From an uncultured Desulfobacterales bacterium (GTDB lineage Bacteria > Desulfobacterota > Desulfobacteria > Desulfobacterales > JAFDCJ01): 36,045 nt of DNA. The translations under genes were made by a program, and so were the position numbers. The DNA lies in the NCBI GenBank assembly GCA_945787595.1, contig CALZJV010000024.1:1-36045 (forward strand). Direction: 5' to 3'. Shown piece after piece: positions 9,351-16,871 of the stretch. Position 1 is the first letter of the stretch, and every line of letters begins with the position of its first letter. The notes under the pieces are model-generated. The model saw nothing but the letters and a program-made list of their open reading frames with translations, searched no databases and was not told the DNA's origin.

Positions 9351-9824
9351 ATGAAATACGTAGTTGCAGTAGGAGATATGAAAATCGGTCAGGAAGTCGA
9401 TATGGTTGTGACCCATGCACTTGGAAGCTGCTTGGGGTTAATGGTTTATGATCCGATCGCCAAGGTCGGCGGGCTGCTGCATGCGATGCTGCCGCTGTCG
9501 AAAATTAATCCGGACAAGGCAAAGACCAATCCCTATATGTTCGTCGATACGGGCGTGCCAACTTTATTTAAGGCTTTATATGAAATCGGCGGGCAGAAAT
9601 CCCGAATGGTTATAAAAGCAGCAGGATGTGGGAATCCATTGGGAAAAAATGAAATGTTTAAGATCGGCGAGCGTAACTATACGGTCCTTAAAAAGTTGCT
9701 CTGGAAGAATAACGTCCTGTTGGAAGCCGAAGACGTCGGCGGTACAATCAGTCGTACGGTTTATCTTGATTTGGCAACCGGACAGACCGTAATCAGCAGC
9801 GGTGGCAAGAAGGCCGAGTTATGA
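9351..9824 (+). CDS. cheD: Chemoreceptor glutamine deamidase CheD
   Basis: CheD deamidates glutamines of chemoreceptors and in many bacteria is also controlled by the CheC/CheX phosphatases. The 157-aa protein contains the catalytic triad context: THALGSC with Cys27, GGLLHAMLP with His44, and a downstream Asn/Thr segment. KAAGCGNP near 93 is also family-typical. It lies between cheR and a 64-aa ORF whose ATG overlaps its stop (TTATGA). A cheX-like gene lies 1.6 kb downstream, so a CheD-CheX interplay is possible but inferred. Confidence 0.94.
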   Translation: MKYVVAVGDMKIGQEVDMVVTHALGSCLGLMVYDPIAKVGGLLHAMLPLSKINPDKAKTNPYMFVDTGVPTLFKALYEIGGQKSRMVIKAAGCGNPLGKNEMFKIGERNYTVLKKLLWKNNVLLEAEDVGGTISRTVYLDLATGQTVISSGGKKAEL

Positions 9825-10015
9825 AGCATCGGGCGTTGATAGAAATTATGTCAAAGCTTATAACATCTCCCGGGATGCCGGTTACTACTGAAGAGATGCA
9901 CAAAACGCATGAAAATCCGGATATTTCCGTAGATGAAGTTGCCCGGTGGGCAGTGAATTATCGAATAGGTCGATTCTTCATTGATAAAATCATCGGTAGC
10001 TGTATAAGAGGATAA
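9821..10015 (+). CDS. Small hypothetical protein coupled to cheD
   Basis: I do not recognise this 64-aa protein. Its ATG overlaps the cheD stop by four bases (ATGA) and the next gene starts 4 bp after its stop, so it fits the operon exactly. It is mildly charged, with two predicted helices (about 5-15 and 35-58, DEVARWAVNYRIGRFFIDKI), and has no signal peptide or Cys motif. It could be a small CheD- or HDOD-associated partner. The tight coupling is the main support that it is translated. Confidence 0.5.
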   Translation: MKHRALIEIMSKLITSPGMPVTTEEMHKTHENPDISVDEVARWAVNYRIGRFFIDKIIGSCIRG

Positions 10016-10019
10016 CCAA

Positions 10020-10868
10020 ATGTCGTTACATCAAAAAAATATCACATCGCTGGTAAAATCATTTCCCAGCATGCCGGGGGCTGCAGTAAAACTGCTTGTC
10101 TTAATGGATGATCCAGATATAAACGTGTCGCAAATTGAAGCCATCCTGGGACAAGATCCGGGTCTTATGGCCAATATATTGAAACTGGCCAACTCGGCCT
10201 ATTTCGGTATGCCCTCCAAAGTCGGTTCGATAAAACAGGCGGTTGTCCTTTTGGGCTTAAAACGCTTGATGCAAATAGTAATAGCCTCTTGTGTCAGTGC
10301 AATTATAGACAAACCGGTGGCCGGCTATGATCTTCCCCCCGGTGAATTGTGGCATCATTCCATCGGTGTTAGCGTGGCGGCCGAAGGGCTGATGAAAGAA
10401 CTTAACATTGAGGCGGCCGAAGAGATTTTTACCGCTGCGCTGCTTCATGACGTCGGCAAACTTGTGGTGGGTGAATTTATAGATAACGACATCAAAAAGA
10501 TTGAAGCCGCCTTGTCCCAGGGAATATCTTTTGAGACGGCAGAAAATATGGTGCTGGGAACGAATCATGCGGATGTCGGTGCTGAAATACTAACACAATG
10601 GTCACTGCCGTCGGTCATTGTCAACGCAGTTCGATGGCACCACTCTCCAGAGTCCGCCGATGGTGCTGAAATGATGCTGGACATCATCCATGTTGCCAAT
10701 GTGCTATGTCTGATGATTGGCGTCGGCGTCGGTCGCGACGGTCTGCAATACTGTCCTTCAGAGGCGGTGGTCGAGCGGCTGGGACTTGAGCCATACCATC
10801 TTGAAAAGGTCGCCAGTCAGGTATTGCAGTGGGTAAACGAGCTCTCCGATGCATTGGGAGCTGATTGA
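10020..10868 (+). CDS. HDOD-domain signalling protein
   Basis: HDOD proteins are HD-GYP/HD relatives that usually lack phosphohydrolase activity and act in signalling, often next to motility genes. The 282-aa protein is almost entirely an HDOD domain (about 12-215). It has PSMPGAAVKLLVLMDDPD at the start, ILKLANSAYFGMPSKVGSIK near 57-76, and an HD-like LLHDVGK near 142-148. It sits 4 bp after a 64-aa ORF and its stop overlaps the ATG of a 46-aa ORF (TGATG), inside the che operon. A paralogue lies at 20333. The molecular role is unproven. Confidence 0.85.
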   Translation: MSLHQKNITSLVKSFPSMPGAAVKLLVLMDDPDINVSQIEAILGQDPGLMANILKLANSAYFGMPSKVGSIKQAVVLLGLKRLMQIVIASCVSAIIDKPVAGYDLPPGELWHHSIGVSVAAEGLMKELNIEAAEEIFTAALLHDVGKLVVGEFIDNDIKKIEAALSQGISFETAENMVLGTNHADVGAEILTQWSLPSVIVNAVRWHHSPESADGAEMMLDIIHVANVLCLMIGVGVGRDGLQYCPSEAVVERLGLEPYHLEKVASQVLQWVNELSDALGAD

Positions 10869-11008
10869 TGAATGGGCTGAATGTCGGGTTGGAGTTAAAG
10901 AAAGCTAATCTGGCTCAGGAAACTATGCGGCTTGAATTAAGATATCCTTTGGGGAAATATCAAAGTCGGCCTCAAGGGTTGAATTGGTTAAAAAAGTTAA
11001 GGGGTTGA
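10868..11008 (+). CDS. Possible 46-aa protein between HDOD gene and cheY
   Basis: A 46-codon frame starts on an ATG that overlaps the HDOD stop (TGATG), with a GGGAG ribosome site 7 bp before it, and ends 4 bp before cheY. The product starts MNGLNVGLELKKANLAQ and is basic at its end (NWLKKLRG). I recognise no domain. The alternative is that this is a 144-bp spacer with a chance ORF; the coupling and ribosome site slightly favour translation. Confidence 0.35.
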   Translation: MNGLNVGLELKKANLAQETMRLELRYPLGKYQSRPQGLNWLKKLRG

Positions 11009-11012
11009 AATT

Positions 11013-11411
11013 ATGGCAGTTAACGTCCTTGTTGTAGATGATAGTGGAGTTATGAGGTCGATGATCGTAAAGACCCTCCGGTTGAGCGGCCTTCAGCTGG
11101 GAGAGATCCATCAGGCCGGCGACGGCCAGGAGGGACTTGATTCTCTTGGTGAGCATTGGATTGATCTTGTCATTGTCGATATCAACATGCCGGTAATGAA
11201 CGGTGAGGAAATGATCGATCGAATGCGTGAGAATTCCGAACATATTGAGACACCCGTTGTGGTTGTATCGACGGAGGGCAGCGAAATCCGGGTGGAGCGA
11301 CTGCGAGAAAAAGGCGCACGATTCATCCATAAACCGTTCACTCCCGAAATGATTCGTGATACCTTAAAAGACCTCTTAGGAGATGGAGTTTTTAATGGAA
11401 CAGAAAATTAA
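11013..11411 (+). CDS. cheY: Chemotaxis response regulator CheY
   Basis: CheY is the single-domain receiver that carries phosphate from CheA to the flagellar switch. The 132-aa protein has the acidic pair Asp9-Asp10, phospho-accepting Asp56 (VIVDINMP), Ser86-Thr87 at the switch position and Lys107 (IHKPF). The site AAGGGG precedes the ATG. The next gene (cheX-like) starts within its last codons. Its place beside cheA, cheB and a CheX phosphatase makes a chemotaxis role very likely. Confidence 0.9.
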   Translation: MAVNVLVVDDSGVMRSMIVKTLRLSGLQLGEIHQAGDGQEGLDSLGEHWIDLVIVDINMPVMNGEEMIDRMRENSEHIETPVVVVSTEGSEIRVERLREKGARFIHKPFTPEMIRDTLKDLLGDGVFNGTEN

Positions 11412-11901
11412 AAGCATTTTAGCGCGTGTCACCAGTGAAACATTGGAGAGGTTAGCCTTTTTATTTACATTCAGCGATGACGAGCGAGATATTGACGGTC
11501 CAGAGCCAGCGGTTGCCGGCCGGGTTGACTTTAGCGGCTTTTTTGCTGGCTCACTACTGATGAGAATTTCAAGCTCGGGCATACAGGAACTGGCCGTTAA
11601 CATGCTCGGATTAGATGACGATGACGAGATTTCCGCTGAAGACAAGCAGGATGCATTCAAGGAAATGCTTAATGTGATTTGCGGCAATGCACTGCCGGCT
11701 ATTGCGGGCAACCAGGTGGAATTTAAAATCGATGCCCCTGAAATTCTATCCGAAACTGCTCCCGCTACTGTACTAAATGAGGCCAATCCCGAATGTATTG
11801 TCAGGCTGATGCTAGAAGAGGGATTTTGTGATGTGTATTTTTTCATTGAGGGCCGACTTCCGGAATTCATTTTGGAAAACGAATCCGAAGAGATTCAATG
11901 A
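11395..11901 (+). CDS. cheX: CheX-type chemotaxis phosphatase
   Basis: CheX/CheC/FliY-family proteins dephosphorylate CheY-P. The 168-aa protein shows the paired alpha-beta architecture and the active-site pattern E-x2-N as Glu90-Met-Leu-Asn93 in EMLNVICGNALP. This matches one CheX-type site; a second E-x2-N is not evident, as expected for CheX-like members. I chose the ATG at 11395, six bases after GGAG; an in-frame ATG at 11383 lies on top of that site. It overlaps the end of cheY, and its stop overlaps the cheB start (ATGA), so cheY-cheX-cheB are translated together. Confidence 0.82.
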   Translation: MEQKIKSILARVTSETLERLAFLFTFSDDERDIDGPEPAVAGRVDFSGFFAGSLLMRISSSGIQELAVNMLGLDDDDEISAEDKQDAFKEMLNVICGNALPAIAGNQVEFKIDAPEILSETAPATVLNEANPECIVRLMLEEGFCDVYFFIEGRLPEFILENESEEIQ

Positions 11902-12983
11902 TCGAGATGGAAAAATTGATTAGAGTACTCATTGTAGATGATTCGGCTGTGGTCCGCAAGGTAATGACAGATGAATTGTCTAGATTTAACGATATCGAGA
12001 TTGTCGGCACGGCTGTGGATCCATATGTGGCTCGCAATAAAATTGTTGAGCTTCGACCTGATGTCATTACCCTGGATTTGGAAATGCCCAGGATGGACGG
12101 GCTCTCGTTTCTGGCCAAGCTCATGAAACACTTCCCAATCCCTGTCGTGGTGTTAAGCTCGCTGACACCTAAAAACAGCGAACTGGCACTTAAGGCCCTT
12201 GATCTTGGTGCCGTAGAAGTCCTCTGTAAACCTGGCGCGGCGTATTCCACCAAGAATATTTCCCAGCAATTGGTACTTGCTATTCGATCGGCTGCAGTTG
12301 CCAAAATCAACCACCATATCGAAACATCCCGACCTGCCGTTAAAGAAGCGCCGACAAACAATCTCTTGGTTCAAACCACCCACAAAATAATTGCAATTGG
12401 TGCCTCCACCGGCGGAACCAAAGCGATTGAAGCAGTGCTCAGCGGTCTACCTGTCACTATACCGGGGATCGTGATCGTTCAGCACATGCCGGAACATTTT
12501 ACAACGTCGTTTGCTCAGCGACTGAATGATATTTGCTCCATGGAAGTTCGAGAAGCCCAAAACAATGATCGAGTGGTGCCCGGAGTCGCCCTGATCGCAC
12601 CGGGCAATCATCACATGGTTCTCACCCGTGACGGGGGAAATTATTTGGTGAAAATTAAGGAAGGACCACGTGTTCATTACCAACGGCCCAGTGTTGATGT
12701 ATTGTTCCAATCGGTGGCCAAAAGTGCTGCCCGCAATGTCGTCGGTGTGATACTCACGGGTATGGGAGCTGATGGGGCTAAGGGCATGCTGGCTATGAAA
12801 AATAGCGGCGCTTATACCATGGCCCAGGATGAGGCCACCTGTGTGGTCTACGGTATGCCCAAAGAAGCGGTCAAATTCGGGGGCGTCGACAAAATTGTGC
12901 CTTTGCCGGGAATGCCCCAGGCGATTATTAATGCGTTAGAGTATGTAACAAATACATCTAAATCTCCAGCAAAGGTGGGTTGA
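11898..12983 (+). CDS. cheB: Chemoreceptor methylesterase/response regulator CheB
   Basis: CheB removes methyl groups from, and deamidates, chemoreceptors when phosphorylated by CheA. The 361-aa protein has a receiver domain (about 7-125; Asp14-Asp15, phospho-acceptor Asp60 in TLDLEMP, Lys111), a linker, then the methylesterase domain with the catalytic triad Ser170 (GASTGG), His196 (QHMPEHF) and Asp292 (GMGADG). ATG 11898 overlaps the previous stop, with GAAGAGA upstream; ATG 11907 is an alternative. flgK starts right at its stop. Confidence 0.95.
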   Translation: MIEMEKLIRVLIVDDSAVVRKVMTDELSRFNDIEIVGTAVDPYVARNKIVELRPDVITLDLEMPRMDGLSFLAKLMKHFPIPVVVLSSLTPKNSELALKALDLGAVEVLCKPGAAYSTKNISQQLVLAIRSAAVAKINHHIETSRPAVKEAPTNNLLVQTTHKIIAIGASTGGTKAIEAVLSGLPVTIPGIVIVQHMPEHFTTSFAQRLNDICSMEVREAQNNDRVVPGVALIAPGNHHMVLTRDGGNYLVKIKEGPRVHYQRPSVDVLFQSVAKSAARNVVGVILTGMGADGAKGMLAMKNSGAYTMAQDEATCVVYGMPKEAVKFGGVDKIVPLPGMPQAIINALEYVTNTSKSPAKVG

Positions 12984-12985
12984 TC

Positions 12986-14389
12986 ATGATGGATATTTTC
13001 GGTGTTTTTAATATGGGAGCCAAGGCCCTCACGGTGCAACAGAAAGGCATCTATGTTACTGGAAACAACATAGCCAATGTGAACACTCCCGGATATTCGC
13101 GACAACGACTGAATATGTCGACTGATGTGCCGGTTAACACCGGGATCGGGCCTGTTGGCAGCGGCGTGACGGCAAATGAAATTGAAAGGGTTTATCAACG
13201 TTTCTTGGGGGTCCAGATCAACAACGAAACCCAGAGCCTGGGACAGTGGGAGGCACGCAAAGACTCACTTGAAAGAGTCGAATTAATTTTTAATGAATCC
13301 GGCGGATACGGATTGAACCAGGTTATGAGCGAATTCTGGAATGCTTGGCAGGACCTGACCAATAATCCTTCCGGATCGGTTGAACGCACCGTCCTTTTGG
13401 CTAAAAGTGAAATGCTGACAGCGACCCTTTCTAAGAACTATGAAGATCTGCAAAAAATCCAGCGAGATATTGATTCAAACCTCAAAGGTGCTGTTGATGA
13501 AATAAATCGGTTGTCGGAGAACATCATCGACCTTAACCAGAAGATTATTCAGATGGAATCTGGCGGCCATACGGCAAATGACTACCGGGACCAGCGTGAT
13601 TTAGTGTTGAATGAACTCTCGGAATTTATCGACATCGACAGCTACGAGGATGCTAACGGCGCCGTTACCATTTCGGTGGGCAGCGGGCAGGTCCTCGTGG
13701 AAGGTACACGCTCCTATAAATTGTCGACTCAGCCCGACGCTTCCGGGCATCAAGATATTACCTGGATGGACAGTTCCGGCAACACGGTAATAATAACCAA
13801 TGATATTTCCAAGGGTAAGCTGAAAGGCTGGCTAGATGCCAGGGATATCGACATCGACAATTCCTTGAATAAGCTGGATACCCTGGCCCAAGACCTAATG
13901 ACGGAAGTCAACGCCCTTCACGCTGCCGGCTACGGACTTGACGGCTCTACCGGCAATGATTTTTTCGCGGGAGCAGCAACGGCGGCCGGTATTCAAGTTA
14001 ATCCGCTAATTGCCGGCGATACCAACCTGATTGCCGCAGCGGAAAGCTTTAATTTAGTGCCCGGAGACAAACCGGGAGATAACGGCAATGCTATTGCCAT
14101 CGCCAACTTGCAGGAAGCACAGATTATGAATGGCAACACGGCTACTTTTGGTGCCTATTATGATTCAATGGTAAGTGATGCTGGCCTTGCGGTTCAACAG
14201 GCAACCTCATATTACGATCATCAATCTCAGATGGTGCTTCAGGTGGAAAATTATCGGGAATCGATCTCCGGGGTTTCCATCGATGAAGAGACGGTCAATC
14301 TGATCAAATATCAGAATGCCTATCAAGCCGCCGCCAAGTTGATCAATACCGCAGATGAAATGATGGAAACGATATTGAGTATGATTTGA
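12986..14389 (+). CDS. flgK: Flagellar hook-filament junction protein 1 (FlgK)
   Basis: FlgK joins hook to filament together with FlgL. The protein (467 aa from this start) has the axial N-terminal helix with NNIANVNTPGYSRQR near 28-42 and the C-terminal helix SIDEETVNLIKYQNAYQAAAK, typical of HAP1. The middle D2 region is short for the family. AAAGGTGGG lies 6 bp before ATG 12986; a TTG at 12980 and ATG at 12989 are alternatives. The start region overlaps or abuts the cheB stop, which ties hook assembly genes to the chemotaxis operon. flgL follows after 19 bp. Confidence 0.95.
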   Translation: MMDIFGVFNMGAKALTVQQKGIYVTGNNIANVNTPGYSRQRLNMSTDVPVNTGIGPVGSGVTANEIERVYQRFLGVQINNETQSLGQWEARKDSLERVELIFNESGGYGLNQVMSEFWNAWQDLTNNPSGSVERTVLLAKSEMLTATLSKNYEDLQKIQRDIDSNLKGAVDEINRLSENIIDLNQKIIQMESGGHTANDYRDQRDLVLNELSEFIDIDSYEDANGAVTISVGSGQVLVEGTRSYKLSTQPDASGHQDITWMDSSGNTVIITNDISKGKLKGWLDARDIDIDNSLNKLDTLAQDLMTEVNALHAAGYGLDGSTGNDFFAGAATAAGIQVNPLIAGDTNLIAAAESFNLVPGDKPGDNGNAIAIANLQEAQIMNGNTATFGAYYDSMVSDAGLAVQQATSYYDHQSQMVLQVENYRESISGVSIDEETVNLIKYQNAYQAAAKLINTADEMMETILSMI

Positions 14390-14408
14390 TTTTACACAGG
14401 AGACTATC

Positions 14409-15320
14409 ATGCGAGTAACCCAGAATATCACCACCAGTAATTTTATCAGTTACATAAATAAACATGCTGAAAATCTACTTAAAACCCAACAGCAGATTGC
14501 TTCGCAAAAGCGCATCAATAAAAGTTCCGATGACCCCATCGGCATGGGACAGGTGCTAGGCTACAGAACCAATCTGGCCCTTACCGATCAATACCAAGAA
14601 AATATTGAACAGGGAATGACGCGACTTGAATTCAATGAGGTAACCCTGGATTTAGCTTCCGATCTGACCAACACAGCCAGACGGCTGGCTGCTGATTATT
14701 CCGGTTCGACACTTTCTGCCGCAACAAGGCAATCCGTTGCTCTTCAGGTAAAAGACTTATATGATCAGGTCATGCAAATGGCCAATTCGAAATTTAACGG
14801 GAATTATATTTTTTCCGGACATGCCACCAATACTGCGCCATTTTCTCGCGACGCCAATTATAATGCAACATATAATGGTGATGATGGGGGATTCCGGATC
14901 ATGGTCTCCGATAACGTGGAGGTCAACATCATTGCCGACGGCCGCAATATTTTTCAAGATGCAGCCAATGGCGGGGTGAATATATTCGATGAATTGAAAA
15001 ATTTGATCGATGGTTTGGAAAATCCTGATCCTGTGGCTGGTAGTGCTCAAATAGAAGCGGCCGTCAACGTCCTGCAGGACGGTCGTAACCAAATTAACAG
15101 CAGAAGATCCGAATACGCACCTGTCCTTTATCGCTTGCAAGCCACAGACGAATACATGACCAATCTGAGGCCTAAAGTGGAAGAGGCTATGGCATCCCTG
15201 GAACAGGCCGACATTACAAAAGCCGTGGTAGAATTACAAAATTTAGAACTTGCCTATGAAACTACCATCGCGACGGCGGCCAGAATCATTCAGCCGAGCC
15301 TGTTGGATTTTCTGAGATAG
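14409..15320 (+). CDS. flgL: Flagellar hook-filament junction protein 3 (FlgL)
   Basis: FlgL is the second hook-filament junction protein and the seat for flagellin. The 303-aa protein has the flagellin-like N-terminal helix (LLKTQQQIASQKRINKSSDD near 24-43) and a C-terminal flagellin-like helix (LQNLELAYETTIATAARI near 277-294). A site ACAGGAGACT precedes the ATG. In many relatives fliW-csrA follow; here an unrelated secreted protein comes next after 9 bp. Confidence 0.94.
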   Translation: MRVTQNITTSNFISYINKHAENLLKTQQQIASQKRINKSSDDPIGMGQVLGYRTNLALTDQYQENIEQGMTRLEFNEVTLDLASDLTNTARRLAADYSGSTLSAATRQSVALQVKDLYDQVMQMANSKFNGNYIFSGHATNTAPFSRDANYNATYNGDDGGFRIMVSDNVEVNIIADGRNIFQDAANGGVNIFDELKNLIDGLENPDPVAGSAQIEAAVNVLQDGRNQINSRRSEYAPVLYRLQATDEYMTNLRPKVEEAMASLEQADITKAVVELQNLELAYETTIATAARIIQPSLLDFLR

Positions 15321-15329
15321 GCTGGACAA

Positions 15330-15800
15330 ATGAACAGATACGTCCCTGCAATCCTTTGTTTCCTTTTTTTTGTCTTTATTCTAGCCCATCCGGGCGCCAC
15401 AGTGACCGGCAAGGATATTTTTAAGCTGAAAAAGGCCGGCGTCAGTGACAAAACCATTCAGCTTATCCTCAAAGAGAAAGTGATAGAGACTGCGGCGTTC
15501 AGCGTGGATGATATCGTGAATATGAAGAAGGCCGGTGTGACCGAAAAGACGCTGCGGATATTGATTAAGGAAGGCTCCTTTCTGAGCATCTCCGAACCTA
15601 TCGTCTACGGCAGGCAAACACGGCCTATCAGACATATCAGCGTTCAGGATATTATTAATCTTAAAAATAATGGGATTAGCGACAGCATCATTATGTCCGT
15701 CATAGAGGCAATTAAATCAGGTGATGAGAAGGACCGTGAACGGGCCTGGCGTGTGTTAGATAATATGCGCCTGCGAATCTATGCACCGAGCGGTCGGTAA
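15330..15800 (+). CDS. Secreted protein with three short KAGVSD-type repeats
   Basis: I have no functional name for this 156-aa protein. It starts with a signal peptide (about 1-26, FLFFVFILAHPGATV) and then holds three similar helical units: DIFKLKKAGVSDKTIQLILK, DIVNMKKAGVTEKTLRILIK and DIINLKNNGISDSIIMSVIE. This pattern is common in uncharacterised exported bacterial proteins. It lies 9 bp after flgL, so it may be co-transcribed and function in the periplasm near the flagellum, but this is only positional evidence. The C-terminus is basic. Confidence 0.7.
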   Translation: MNRYVPAILCFLFFVFILAHPGATVTGKDIFKLKKAGVSDKTIQLILKEKVIETAAFSVDDIVNMKKAGVTEKTLRILIKEGSFLSISEPIVYGRQTRPIRHISVQDIINLKNNGISDSIIMSVIEAIKSGDEKDRERAWRVLDNMRLRIYAPSGR

Positions 15801-15847
15801 AGGACGATGCCGTCCATAACTGCAGATATCACGCTATTACGATTGCG

Positions 15848-16054
15848 ATGACCATTGTTTGTCATAAATGCATGCATTATTACATCACCTGGGACCAGTA
15901 TTTTCCCCATGGATGTCGCGCCATGAATTTCAAAAGTAAACGTATGCCGGCCAAGGAGGTTCGCATGGCGATGCAGGGAAAAGATTGCCTCGCTTTTGAG
16001 ATGAAAAAACGAAAAGCTCACTATCAGGATCAAGGGATCAGGTATTGGAGGTAG
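15848..16054 (+). CDS. Small Cys-containing conserved protein
   Basis: The 68-aa product has the pattern Cys-x2-Cys (CHKC at 5-8), then YITWDQYFPHGC with Cys23, then CLAF with Cys47. Four cysteines in a small domain suggest a metal-binding knuckle. Similar short proteins occur in delta-proteobacteria, to my recollection sometimes labelled as uracil-DNA glycosylase relatives, though no such enzyme domain is present here. It follows the secreted repeat protein by 47 bp on the same strand. The ribosome site is weak. Confidence 0.6.
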   Translation: MTIVCHKCMHYYITWDQYFPHGCRAMNFKSKRMPAKEVRMAMQGKDCLAFEMKKRKAHYQDQGIRYWR

Positions 16055-16339
16055 ATATCCAACTACCTACCCCCCAGATAAGTCCAGTCCAAATAAGCTG
16101 AAATTCATGCCTTTTTGACCTTCCGAACGTCAGGTCGCTCCTTTTACAAAGTAAAATATTCGCAATCAGATGCAAAGCGCCAATTTTTCGACACTGCTCT
16201 GCTTTAATACTAACTTCAGCGACCGATCTGAGATCTTTGAATTTCATGGATTGGCGACTTAAAGACTGTGAATTGTCGCTGACAATGTAACTATAAAACT
16301 ATACCTGGCTTTGGTTTTGGTGGTTCGATCAATGCGCGT
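16055..16339. other. Intergenic stretch, no supported gene
   Basis: Between the Cys-rich small protein and the candidate small RNA there is no frame with a good start. A minus-strand frame (16038-16247) reads somewhat like protein (it ends with a segment rich in Trp, Gly and Ser) but has no ribosome site and overlaps the small-protein stop. It may be a repeat fragment; I do not call it. Confidence 0.4.
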
Positions 16340-16342
16340 TAA

Positions 16343-16437
16343 AAGAAAAACCCTGTTAGGGGGGGTACCTAACAGGGTCAGTCGGAGGTGGGAATGAAGG
16401 AAAGGAGGAAACTTCATTCCTTGTATGCTGTATAATG
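16343..16437 (-). ncRNA. Candidate small RNA with anti-Shine-Dalgarno loop
   Basis: On the minus strand a promoter-like pair (TTGCTA at 16472-16467, 17-bp spacer, CATAAT at 16449-16444) would start a transcript near 16437. The roughly 95-nt RNA would hold a perfect 9-bp hairpin (stem arms 16420-16412 and 16399-16391) whose 12-nt loop reads UUUCCUCCUUUC. A single-stranded CACCUCCGAC follows, then a perfect 11-bp terminator hairpin (16378-16368 with 16360-16350, loop UACCCCC) followed by UUUUCUUUU. CCUCC loops can pair with ribosome-binding sites, as in known C-rich-loop small RNAs. No coding frame fits the stretch. Expression is not shown. Confidence 0.45.
16350..16378 (-). terminator. Rho-independent terminator (minus strand)
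   Basis: Perfect inverted repeat ACCCTGTTAGG / CCTAACAGGGT with a 7-nt loop, followed on the minus strand by TTTTCTTTT. On the plus strand the A-rich side lies upstream, so it works only for minus-strand transcription. No minus-strand protein gene lies upstream, which supports the small-RNA reading. Confidence 0.6.
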
Positions 16438-16443
16438 AAGCAA

Positions 16444-16472
16444 ATTATGTGCCATATAGTTAAGGATAGCAA
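16444..16472 (-). promoter_or_regulatory. Sigma-70-like promoter for the candidate small RNA
   Basis: TTGCTA and CATAAT (4 of 6 and 5 of 6 matches to consensus) separated by exactly 17 bp, pointing left. It lies directly upstream of the hairpin-terminator unit at 16343-16437. Confidence 0.4.
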
Positions 16473-16741
16473 AGATACAATGCCTATATGCGATTTTAAT
16501 AAAACCTATAGCTTAAAAATCAATAAATAACAGAATATTATAAAATTTGTCCAAAATAGGACTTTTGTTCAAACTCTTTGATCAGATGAGGGGTATTCAT
16601 CAACTCCGCTCTCAATTGCGTCAAAATTCCGACACTCATCTATTCTTTTCGTTTCGAAACGCGATTCGAGGAGTGGATCCGACGATATCTGCCAGGCAAA
16701 ATTCAGATTCGTTTGAAAAGTTTATCAATACTTAATAACAG
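16473..16741. other. AT-rich spacer without supported gene
   Basis: An open frame of 62 codons (16547-16735, +) has a non-ATG start and no ribosome site, and I do not support it. Apart from the promoter signals described on either side I see no structure here. Confidence 0.4.
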
Positions 16742-16768
16742 TCAAGTATTTCTGTCCAATGCCGATAT
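16742..16768 (+). promoter_or_regulatory. Candidate FliA (sigma-28) promoter upstream of HTH-cheW
   Basis: TCAAG at 16742-16746, 14 bp, then GCCGATAT at 16761-16768. This matches the Pseudomonas-style FliA pattern TCAAG-N14-GCCGATA, with one variable final base. It lies 103 bp before the HTH-PAS gene and would make that gene and cheW late flagellar genes. Confidence 0.5.
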
Positions 16769-16871
16769 AGGACTTAAAGATGCTGTTTAGAAACAATGTT
16801 GATGTCTCTAAAGATTAATTATTATTGGGTTTTAGAATTCACGAGGCGTGAATCCGGAGCATTAAAGTCTG

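Noticed and set aside
16547..16735. 62-codon + frame upstream of the HTH-PAS gene
   Set aside because: Non-ATG start, no ribosome site, and it lies just before a FliA-like promoter.
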